Below, piece by piece: positions 1 through 6,116 of a stretch of 9,653 bases of DNA. The stretch is from the NCBI GenBank assembly GCA_002431305.1, contig DJEG01000123.1:7963-17615 (forward strand). The letters run 5' to 3'. This DNA comes from Ruminococcaceae bacterium UBA5904 (GTDB lineage: Bacteria; Bacillota; Clostridia; Oscillospirales; Acutalibacteraceae). The notes beneath the pieces were generated by a model that searched no databases, was not told where the DNA came from, and saw only the letters and a program-made list of their open reading frames with translations. The stretch's first letter is position 1, and every line of letters begins with the position of its first letter. The position numbers were made by a program, and so were the translations under genes.

Positions 1-146
1 TCGGCGGTATTTCCGATATCATAGCGGTATATTTCATCTATTTTTAAATTCGGACGCGTTCTGTTCTTTGAATTTTTGATATTCAATAAATTCTCGACAA
101 GATTTCTGCCGACAAATCCGTTTGCACCTGTTACTAATATATTCAT
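1..146 (-). CDS. capF: CapF/FnlB-type UDP-sugar C4-reductase, N-terminal fragment (runs off left edge)
   Basis: Only the first 48 codons are in the window. They begin with ATG at 146 and show a short-chain dehydrogenase/epimerase Rossmann start, MNILVTGANGFVGRNL, with the TGxxGFxG dinucleotide-binding motif at residues 6-13. The following stretch, with NRTRPNLKIDEIYRYDI, matches from memory the N-termini of CapF/WbjC/FnlB proteins in Gram-positive bacteria. In that family the reductase acts on the 4-keto product of CapE, using NAD(P)H, and a C-terminal cupin domain follows; the cupin part would be outside this window. The start follows the stop of the CapG-like gene by a single base, and GGAGAAAG lies about 9 nt upstream, within the end of that gene. 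The pairing with CapE- and CapG-like genes is the strongest support for the name. A generic NAD-dependent epimerase/dehydratase is the alternative, because the catalytic YxxxK region is not visible. Confidence 0.78.
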   Translation of the reverse strand, partial: MNILVTGANGFVGRNLVENLLNIKNSKNRTRPNLKIDEIYRYDIGNTA

Positions 147-147
147 A

Positions 148-1317
148 TCAATACTTTCTCCAAACCGTTTTATTAACTATCGACGTATAGCTCTGTATAA
201 GATTTACGATTTTATCCGACACGTTTTCGTCCGTGTAATCGGGAACGCACGTGTAAACTTTTCTGTTCGAATTCATCATCAGCGCGGTTTCGGCGGCCTG
301 CAAAAGAGAGTCGGAATCAATACCCGCAAGAACGAAACAGCCCTTGTCGAGAGCCTCGGGGCGTTCGGTTGAGGTTCGTATACACACGGCGGGAACGGGC
401 GTTCCCTTGCTCATGTAAAAACTCGATTCCTCGGGCAGAGTTCCCGAATCGGAAACGACCGCGAACGCGCGAGACTGTAATTTATTATAATCTATAAACC
501 CGAGAGGTTCGTGCTTTATAACGCGCTTATCGAGCTTAAATCCCGAAGCGTCGAGCCGTTTTGCCGAACGAGGATGGCACGAGTAGAGGACGGGCATATC
601 GTACTTTTGAGCAAGAGCGTTGACAGCCGTAAAAAGGGACGTAAAATTTTTTTCGGTATCGATATTTTCCTCGCGGTGCGCCGAGAGAAGAATATATTTT
701 TTATCTTCAAGACCGAGACGTGCGAGGATATCGCTTTTCTCTATCTCGTCATAGTGCGCGTCAAGCACCTCCGCCATCGGCGAACCCGATACGAAAGTGC
801 GCTCTTTAGGCAGTCCGCACTCGTCGAGATACCGTCTCGCATGCTCGGTGTACGCTATGTTTACGTCGGAAATTATGTCGACGATACGCCTGTTTGTCTC
901 CTCGGGCAGGCACTCGTCCTTACAGCGGTTGCCCGCCTCCATGTGAAAAATCGGGATGTGAAGCCGTTTTGCCGAAATCGCGGAAAGACAGCTGTTCGTA
1001 TCGCCGAGAATCAGCAGAGCGTCGGGATTAATCTCTCTCATCAGCTTATATGACGAGGAAATAATATTTCCCATGGAATCGCCGAGGTTATCGGCGGCAC
1101 AGTCGAGATAAATTTCCGGCGCGTCAAGACCCAAATCCTTAAAAAATATACCGTTTAAATTATAATCGTAGTTCTGTCCCGTGTGAGCAAGAATCGTATC
1201 AAAGTACATTCGGCACTTTTTGATAACCTCCGAAAGTCTTATGATTTCGGGGCGCGTTCCGACGATTATAAGCAATTTCAGTTTTCCGTTATTTTTAAAA
1301 GAAATATTATATTCCAT
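148..1317 (-). CDS. capG: UDP-N-acetylglucosamine 2-epimerase-family enzyme, CapG/FnlC/WbjD type
   Basis: This 389-residue protein has the complete non-hydrolysing UDP-GlcNAc 2-epimerase fold (WecB family, about 370-390 residues). Visible motifs are VGTRPEIIRLS (residues 19-29), LGDTNSC (104-110) with the family aspartate, HMEAGNR (125-131) with the glutamate, PEETNRR (138-144), SAHREEN (212-218) with the histidine, and SDSGTLPEES (289-298), the UDP-binding end. The wording of the HMEAGNR and GDTNSCLS segments resembles the CapG/FnlC/WbjD branch rather than housekeeping WecB. In the L-FucNAc pathway this branch epimerises C2 of the UDP-6-deoxy-talose-configured intermediate to give UDP-L-FucNAc. 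It sits 18 bp after the CapE-like gene and 1 bp before the CapF-like gene. The ATG at 1317 is preceded by CGGAGAAG at a 5-nt spacing, so the roughly 12-residue extension before the first strand is likely real. The exact substrate cannot be fixed by sequence alone. Confidence 0.9.
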   Translation of the reverse strand: MEYNISFKNNGKLKLLIIVGTRPEIIRLSEVIKKCRMYFDTILAHTGQNYDYNLNGIFFKDLGLDAPEIYLDCAADNLGDSMGNIISSSYKLMREINPDALLILGDTNSCLSAISAKRLHIPIFHMEAGNRCKDECLPEETNRRIVDIISDVNIAYTEHARRYLDECGLPKERTFVSGSPMAEVLDAHYDEIEKSDILARLGLEDKKYILLSAHREENIDTEKNFTSLFTAVNALAQKYDMPVLYSCHPRSAKRLDASGFKLDKRVIKHEPLGFIDYNKLQSRAFAVVSDSGTLPEESSFYMSKGTPVPAVCIRTSTERPEALDKGCFVLAGIDSDSLLQAAETALMMNSNRKVYTCVPDYTDENVSDKIVNLIQSYTSIVNKTVWRKY

Positions 1318-1333
1318 ATTCTTCTCCGAATAT
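1316..1333 (-). promoter_or_regulatory. Ribosome binding site of the CapG-like gene in the loop of a small hairpin
   Basis: Read on the coding strand, ATATTC, GGAGAA, GAATAT forms a perfect 6-bp inverted repeat with the Shine-Dalgarno sequence GGAGAA as its loop. The first two bases of the start codon lie in the 3' arm. The stem is A/T-rich and therefore weak, so it may only slightly affect initiation. The ribosome binding site itself is clear; a regulatory role for the hairpin is speculative. Confidence 0.35.
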
Positions 1334-1335
1334 TA

Positions 1336-2385
1336 TTAAAGTCTGCCGAGCTTTTCGAGTTCTTCTCTTATATATCTTAATTCGAGCAGTTTTTTCTTGA
1401 CTCCCTCAACGTCGAGAATCGTCGTGTTGTTTGAATTGAATTCGGTCAGCGTATTTCTCTGCGCCTCGCCGGCGGTGAAAAACTTATCGTAATTCAAGCT
1501 CCTGTTGTCTGCGGGAACTCTGTAAAAGTTTCCGAGATCCTCCGCGTGCGCGCACTCCTCGTTTGTAAGGAGCGTTTCGTACATCTTCTCGCCGTGGCGG
1601 ATTCCGATAATTTTGATGTCGTTCTCGCTGCCGCCGAAAAGCTCGCATACTGCCTTCGCCTGCGTATGAAGAGTGCACGACGGGGCTTTCTGAACGAGAA
1701 TGTCACCGCTTTGAGCGTTTTCGAACGCAAATATGACGAGTTCGACCGCTTCCTCCAACGACATTATGAATCTCGTCATGTCGGGATTCGTAACGGTAAT
1801 AGGCTGACCGTTCTTTATCTGCTCTATCCACAGCGGGATGACCGAACCGCGCGAACACATTACGTTGCCGTAGCGTGTACAGCATATTTTTGTTTTGCCG
1901 GGCGAAACGGTACGCGATTTCGACGTCGCGACGCGCTCCTCGAGAGCTTTGGTTATACCCATCGCGTTTATCGGGTATGCAGCCTTGTCCGTCGACAGGC
2001 AGATAACGGATTTTACGCCCTCGTCGATCGCTGCGGTGAGAACGTTATCGGTGCCTATTACGTTCGTTCTGACAGCCTCCATCGGGAAAAATTCGCACGA
2101 CGGAACCTGTTTTAGCGCGGCGGCGTGGAAAATGTAGTCTACGCCGTGCATGGCTCCCCTTACAGAGGATAGATCGCGGACGTCGCCTATATAGAATTTG
2201 ATTTTATCTGAAAACTCGGGGAACCTCGCCTGAAAATCATGGCGCATATCGTCCTGTTTTTTTTCGTCGCGCGAAAAAATGCGGATTTCTCCGATATCCG
2301 AGGTCAGGAAGCGGTTTAATACGGCGTTGCCGAACGAACCCGTACCGCCCGTGATAAGAAGCGTTTTATCTTTAAATTGTGACAT
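1336..2385 (-). CDS. capE: UDP-N-acetylglucosamine 4,6-dehydratase/5-epimerase, CapE/FnlA/WbjB type
   Basis: A 349-residue soluble extended short-chain dehydrogenase, close to the roughly 344 residues usual for CapE/FnlA. The NAD(P)-binding motif TGGTGSFG is at residues 12-19, GDVRD is at 67-71, HAAALKQVP is at 87-95 and STDKA at 131-135. The catalytic pair appears as MGITK (M142, K146), the MxxxK form that replaces YxxxK in this group. The C-terminal DNRSLNYDKF (293-302) matches the conserved latch-like region of CapE proteins. Family members remove water across C4-C6 of UDP-GlcNAc and invert C5, starting L-FucNAc synthesis. The neighbouring CapG- and CapF-like genes support this branch over PseB (pseudaminic acid) or simple retaining dehydratases. 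ATG at 2385 has GAGGGG about 7 nt upstream, and the gene lies 12 bp after the ATPase gene. It ends with two consecutive TAA codons. An A8 run lies in codons for D40-E-K-K (plus-strand T8 at 2257-2264). Confidence 0.92.
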   Translation of the reverse strand: MSQFKDKTLLITGGTGSFGNAVLNRFLTSDIGEIRIFSRDEKKQDDMRHDFQARFPEFSDKIKFYIGDVRDLSSVRGAMHGVDYIFHAAALKQVPSCEFFPMEAVRTNVIGTDNVLTAAIDEGVKSVICLSTDKAAYPINAMGITKALEERVATSKSRTVSPGKTKICCTRYGNVMCSRGSVIPLWIEQIKNGQPITVTNPDMTRFIMSLEEAVELVIFAFENAQSGDILVQKAPSCTLHTQAKAVCELFGGSENDIKIIGIRHGEKMYETLLTNEECAHAEDLGNFYRVPADNRSLNYDKFFTAGEAQRNTLTEFNSNNTTILDVEGVKKKLLELRYIREELEKLGRL

Positions 2386-2397
2386 ATTTATCCCCTC

Positions 2398-3666
2398 TCA
2401 CTCTGCGGACTCGACGCACGGAAGCACCGCGTGCCCCCAGTCCTTAAACCAGTGTTTTAATTTTATCGAATCATCGGAATGTTCGACGTCGAATCTTATT
2501 CCGTTGACTCTGTCATAATACGTAACGTTACCCGAAACATCCTCGTTGTACAGGATTATGTCGGCTTTATACTTTCCGGGAACAAGGTATGACGTGTCGA
2601 ACGTAAAATCGGCGGTATTAATTTCTGCGTTATGTTTAAGTTCTCCGCAGAACACGACTCCGACAGGCGACGTGTCTATGACGTTTATAACCATCTTCAT
2701 TTTAAGAGTGTCGGACTGCGTAGACTCATCATTTTTATACGTAACTCTGAACGGGAATTTATCTCCGTATGAAAAATGATTAGACTGCATACCCGGGTAC
2801 TCAACGCTCTGAACGGTATGCGTCCTCAAACATTTTTTTGCTCTCTTATCGTTCGACGTGTCAAAATACACAGCGTTTTCATAATCTTTATTTTGCATAT
2901 ATACGGATATCGCTTCCTCCGTATTGCCGTCGAATACGACCTTGCCGTGAGACAGCACGACGCACCTGTCGCACAGAGCCTTTACCGTAACCATGTTATG
3001 ACTTACGTACAGTATAGTTCTGCCGTCCTCGGACGCGACCTTTTTCATCTGGTCTATGCATTTATTCTGAAAGTTAACGTCGCCGACGGCGAGAACCTCG
3101 TCCATTATCATTATCTCGCTGTCAAGGTGCGAAGCTACGGAGAACGCAAGCTTAACCTTCATACCGGACGAATATCTCTTTACCGGCGTATCGATAAACT
3201 GGCCAACCTCCGAAAACTCGACTATCTCGTCGAATTTCTTATCTATCTCGGCTCTGTTCATGCCGAGTATCGCGCCGTTTAAATATACGTTCTCGCGTCC
3301 CGTCAATTCGGGGTGAAATCCCGTACCTACTTCAAGCATGCTCGTGATTCTGCCGTTCATGTATATGGTTCCCTTTGTAGGAGCCGTAACACGGCAGATA
3401 AGTTTTAAAAGAGTGGACTTGCCCGCGCCGTTTTGTCCGATAATGCCTATCGTCTCGCCCTTTTTTATATCGAATGAAACGTCGTTTAAGGCTAAAAATC
3501 TCTCATTTTTACCGTGCGCGGTTTCGCCGATTTTCAAATTCGGATCCTCTTTATGCATAAGACGCGCAAGCTTTGACTGTATCTCTCTCTTAAGCGTCGC
3601 ACCGCCAATCATACCGAGTCTGTATTCCTTTGAAACATGCTCTATTTTTAAAGCCAATTCTTCCAT
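2398..3666 (-). CDS. wzt: Polysaccharide ABC exporter ATPase, Wzt type with C-terminal glycan-binding-type domain
   Basis: A 422-residue ATPase pairing with the permease just upstream to drive export of a lipid-linked glycan. Counting from the ATG at 3666, Walker A is GQNGAGKST (77-85), the ABC signature is YSSGM (165-169), Walker B is IMIMDE (185-190) followed by VLAVGD, and the switch histidine is H223 in YVSHN. YSSGM and DEVLAVGD are typical of the Wzt/TagH branch. After residue about 270 comes a beta-rich extension of roughly 150 residues ending in WFKDWGHAVLP, which resembles Wzt_C; in known systems this domain recognises the completed glycan or its terminal cap. An in-frame GTG at 3678, overlapping the permease stop, would add four residues. 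I chose the ATG because GAGGTG lies four bases upstream. No cap-adding methyltransferase or kinase is visible in this window, so the ligand is unknown. Confidence 0.93.
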   Translation of the reverse strand: MEELALKIEHVSKEYRLGMIGGATLKREIQSKLARLMHKEDPNLKIGETAHGKNERFLALNDVSFDIKKGETIGIIGQNGAGKSTLLKLICRVTAPTKGTIYMNGRITSMLEVGTGFHPELTGRENVYLNGAILGMNRAEIDKKFDEIVEFSEVGQFIDTPVKRYSSGMKVKLAFSVASHLDSEIMIMDEVLAVGDVNFQNKCIDQMKKVASEDGRTILYVSHNMVTVKALCDRCVVLSHGKVVFDGNTEEAISVYMQNKDYENAVYFDTSNDKRAKKCLRTHTVQSVEYPGMQSNHFSYGDKFPFRVTYKNDESTQSDTLKMKMVINVIDTSPVGVVFCGELKHNAEINTADFTFDTSYLVPGKYKADIILYNEDVSGNVTYYDRVNGIRFDVEHSDDSIKLKHWFKDWGHAVLPCVESAE

Positions 3667-3670
3667 AATG

Positions 3671-3676
3671 CACCTC
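3671..3676 (-). promoter_or_regulatory. Ribosome binding site deciding the Wzt-like start
   Basis: The coding strand reads GTGTGAGGTGCATTATGG. GAGGTG overlaps the permease stop codon (TGA, 3677-3675) and is four bases from the ATG at 3666. It therefore favours that ATG over the upstream GTG at 3678, and it suggests translational coupling of the two transporter subunits. Confidence 0.7.
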
Positions 3677-4535
3677 ACACCGTATCAAGGAACGTTTTTT
3701 CGACTCTGCCGAAAAGCAGTACGCCGATAAACAAAACGATTAACGTTGTCACCCAGCTTATCGCGTAAAACATCCAGTCAATCTCTCCCGTGCCGAGAAA
3801 CGCGTATCTGAAAACGTTTATTATCGGCGTTATGGGGTTTAACATATATAGATAATATATCGGCTCTTTAGCGGCCAGCGTCGAACGGCTGAACATATCG
3901 TACGCGACGGGCGAGGCATACGACCAAAGACTCACGCCGAAACTTACGAGCATGTTAAGGTCTTTATATTTCGTCGTAAGAGACGATATGATAATTCCGA
4001 ATCCTGCGCCTAGAGCCGCCGTCTGAATAAGAACAATCGGCGTCATGAGTATGTATAAATTCGGGTGAACGCCCATTCCCCTAACAGCGTAATAAATAAG
4101 AAAAATAAGCATAAACGCGAATTGAATAAAGAACGTGATAAACTGCGATAACGCGGAGGTTATCGGCATGGCAAGACGGGGAAAGTAAACCTTGCTGAAT
4201 ATATTGGAATTGTTTATAAAAGTGCCCGAGTTATCCGTAAGCGTATTTGCGAACAACTGCCAAAGTATATTGCCCGAAAGAAAGAATATGAAATTAGGAA
4301 CACCGGCCGCGCCCAGCCCTGCGATGCTTCCGAAAATAATGGTATATACGACCGTCGTCAGAAACGGCTGAATTATCGCCCACGCGGGACCGAGAATCGT
4401 CTGTTTGAATTTTGCGACGAACGTTCGTCTGACGAGCAGGTATATAAGATCTCTGCAGTACTTCAGACCCTTAACATCAACGTCAAATAACCTATGATCC
4501 GATCTTACGACCGCTGTCCATTTTTGTTCTTCCAT
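3675..4535 (-). CDS. wzm: Polysaccharide ABC exporter permease, Wzm/TagG type (ABC-2 family)
   Basis: A 286-residue integral membrane protein of the usual length for Wzm/TagG permeases. An N-terminal amphipathic coupling segment (about 27-52, with RDLIYLLVRRTF and TILGPAWAI) precedes roughly six hydrophobic segments near 55-76, 81-98, 125-150, 161-187, 194-211 and 258-276. Conserved landmarks are VYFPRLAMPI (116-125) and LNPITPIINVFRYAFLG (232-248), both characteristic of the family. It would form the transmembrane channel that moves an undecaprenyl-linked glycan out of the cytoplasm, powered by the ATPase encoded directly downstream. The start at 4535 lies 27 bp after the DUF1919-like gene, the widest gap in the window. 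The best Shine-Dalgarno, GGAG at 4551-4548, is 12 nt from the ATG, longer than at the other genes, so initiation may be relatively weak. No better in-frame start is apparent. Confidence 0.93.
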   Translation of the reverse strand: MEEQKWTAVVRSDHRLFDVDVKGLKYCRDLIYLLVRRTFVAKFKQTILGPAWAIIQPFLTTVVYTIIFGSIAGLGAAGVPNFIFFLSGNILWQLFANTLTDNSGTFINNSNIFSKVYFPRLAMPITSALSQFITFFIQFAFMLIFLIYYAVRGMGVHPNLYILMTPIVLIQTAALGAGFGIIISSLTTKYKDLNMLVSFGVSLWSYASPVAYDMFSRSTLAAKEPIYYLYMLNPITPIINVFRYAFLGTGEIDWMFYAISWVTTLIVLFIGVLLFGRVEKTFLDTV

Positions 4536-4562
4536 ACAACAATTACACTCCGTTATATCATT

Positions 4563-4976
4563 TCAGTCCGCCGTCAGGGCAGCAAACCGGTTTTTATTAA
4601 GTATTTTTATAATATTGACCTTGCCCGGAAACGGCTGTGTGTCGTTTATTATTCCGTATTCGTCCGACTCCAAATGCGCGTATATTTCACAGTCATACTT
4701 TTTATCTTTTCTGTTGTTTATAAGTATTTTATTATCAAACGGGAGCTTTGCAAACTCCGCCATGAAGAACAATCCTGCGGTCGGAGAAAGATACGGCGTT
4801 TTCAGAATCCTGTAAACCCATCCGCCCCGGCAGTTGTTGGAGATGACGGAAAAGTCGAGCCGGGAGACGAACAGAGATATAAAAAAACCTCTTATTTTGA
4901 ACAGAATTTTCCTCTTTTTTAATTCTATCCGATTATTAGCCTTTTTCAATTTTCGTCTGATATACTTTCCTGTCAT
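4563..4976 (-). CDS. DUF1919-like protein with apparent internal deletion (possible decaying gene)
   Basis: This 137-residue product matches both ends of the DUF1919 family (PF08942, as I recall it), a family of unknown function common in exopolysaccharide clusters and usually about 200-220 residues. Residues 41-74, including FSVISNNCRGGWVY and LSPTAGLFFMAE, are the N-terminal signature. Residues 75-88, FAKLPFDNKILINN, resemble the late part of the domain (typically EFxKLPFxNK). The roughly 80-90 residues that normally separate them are absent, and the frame is kept. R50 sits where the family normally has Trp (NNCWGG); the CGG codon is one transition from TGG. The N-terminus is very basic, with a hydrophobic stretch near 25-37 suggesting membrane contact. 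GGTGAG lies four bases before the ATG at 4976, 15 bp after the GT2 gene, so it is probably still translated. It may be a pseudogene or a shortened variant. Local base composition is very A+T-rich (about 20% G+C on the 4681-4740 line). Confidence 0.72.
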   Translation of the reverse strand: MTGKYIRRKLKKANNRIELKKRKILFKIRGFFISLFVSRLDFSVISNNCRGGWVYRILKTPYLSPTAGLFFMAEFAKLPFDNKILINNRKDKKYDCEIYAHLESDEYGIINDTQPFPGKVNIIKILNKNRFAALTAD

Positions 4977-4991
4977 TTTCTCACCGCTGAA

Positions 4992-6116
4992 TTATTTTTT
5001 ATGTCTCAATTTTTTATAAACCGTGCCGACAACCGCGCTTTCGGTTAAAAAATTCATAACCGCGCGTTTTTTTTCATCTCGTTTTTTCCGTTTTATCTCT
5101 TGAGCATTATATTTATCGGCGAAATCGAGAAGTCCCTGCGCGTCTTTTTTATGAATATAATCATACTCGGCTTTTAATAACGTGTTTAATTTTTCGACGG
5201 GTATATGACCGTAAAATTTTTCGCACACGGGGTCATTCATTATATCTTCTATAATTCTGATTTTTTCCTCACGGCTGTTCGGGCAGAGAGGTTTTAATTC
5301 GTTTTCGATACAGTCGGTGATGAAGAAAAACGCCCGCAGATGCATTTGATCCAAATAATCGCGTTCCTTGAAATTCTCGGTAATGCCGTATAAATCATCT
5401 ATAAGATATGTATACAGCGTGTGCAGATTTTTCGTATACCCTCTCGACAGAGAATCGGAAACGACTCTGTTATGATAGAAATAATCGTCGCCCATGTAAT
5501 AAAAATTATTACTTGCAAGGGTCGTTTCGTATGTAAACTGAAGATCCTGGCTTCTTCGAAGCCGTCTGTCGAATTTAATATTGTTATTTAATATCGTCGA
5601 ACGCTTGTATATTCTGAGACAGTTTGACCAGCGGATCGCCCGCTTGCCCCCGTCCTTTGAAACGTACGCGAGCGTTTTGGGCAGAATTTCGTCGAGAATC
5701 CCGCTCCTGTCATACGCGCCCGAATTCATTTCCGGAGTAAAACGGTAACCGTCCTCGTTTTCCACGCAGTTGCAGAATACGATATCGGCATTATTTTCAT
5801 TCGCCGCCGAATACATTTTTTCGTACATATCGGCTTCGACCCAATCGTCGGAATCGACAAAACCCATATACTCTCCGTTCGAGCGTTCTGTTCCGTCCTG
5901 TCTCGCGGCGGCAAGACCTTCGTTCTGCTTTTCATAATATATAACACGGCTGTCGGACAGATAACTTTTGCATATCTCTCCGCTTTTATCGGTCGAGCCG
6001 TCGTTGACAATGACGATCTCTATGTCTTTAAGCGTTTGATTTACAATGCTGTCAAGACACTGTTTTAAATACTTCTCTGCATTATAAACGGGAACTATAA
6101 CGCTGACTTTAGCCAT
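4992..6116 (-). CDS. Family 2 glycosyltransferase (GT-A fold)
   Basis: A 374-residue cytoplasmic or membrane-peripheral transferase that adds a sugar from a nucleotide donor to the growing repeat. The GT2 landmarks are VSVIVPVYN (4-12), IVNDGSTD (36-43), binding the nucleotide, and FVDSDDW (86-92), containing the metal-binding DxD. RSQDLQF (188-194) occupies the place of the usual ED catalytic-base motif, with Gln before the Asp. The C-terminal 40 residues are strongly basic (KRKKRDEKKR, then KKLRHKK), which could hold the enzyme at the membrane. The ATG lies inside the end of the upstream GT4 gene, an 8-bp overlap (ATGGCTAA), implying translational coupling. An A8 run near the 3' end is at plus-strand 5067-5074. 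Sugar and linkage specificity cannot be read from sequence. The wording of the N-terminal domain is typical of Firmicutes EpsJ/CpsI-like enzymes. Confidence 0.92.
   Translation of the reverse strand: MAKVSVIVPVYNAEKYLKQCLDSIVNQTLKDIEIVIVNDGSTDKSGEICKSYLSDSRVIYYEKQNEGLAAARQDGTERSNGEYMGFVDSDDWVEADMYEKMYSAANENNADIVFCNCVENEDGYRFTPEMNSGAYDRSGILDEILPKTLAYVSKDGGKRAIRWSNCLRIYKRSTILNNNIKFDRRLRRSQDLQFTYETTLASNNFYYMGDDYFYHNRVVSDSLSRGYTKNLHTLYTYLIDDLYGITENFKERDYLDQMHLRAFFFITDCIENELKPLCPNSREEKIRIIEDIMNDPVCEKFYGHIPVEKLNTLLKAEYDYIHKKDAQGLLDFADKYNAQEIKRKKRDEKKRAVMNFLTESAVVGTVYKKLRHKK

Noticed and set aside
511..1053. A 180-codon plus-strand open frame antisense to the 2-epimerase gene
   Set aside because: It is a shadow of the strongly supported epimerase gene and shows no family motif.
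1546..2115. A 189-codon plus-strand open frame antisense to the CapE-like gene
   Set aside because: It has no recognisable domain, lies wholly opposite a clearly real gene and reads as low-complexity Arg/Tyr/Val-rich sequence caused by codon bias.
2776..3282. A 168-codon plus-strand open frame antisense to the ATPase gene
   Set aside because: It is opposite the conserved ABC domain and its composition is a mirror of that gene; no function-like pattern seen.
3667..3678. GTG start at 3678 for the ATPase gene
   Set aside because: It is possible by 4-bp overlap, but GAGGTG sits ideally for the ATG at 3666, and Wzt proteins normally begin close to that position.
4494..4922. A 142-codon plus-strand frame opposite the DUF1919-like gene, considered as an alternative to it
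   Set aside because: The minus-strand frame has a good ribosome site, correct operon orientation and recognisable family motifs; the plus-strand frame has none.
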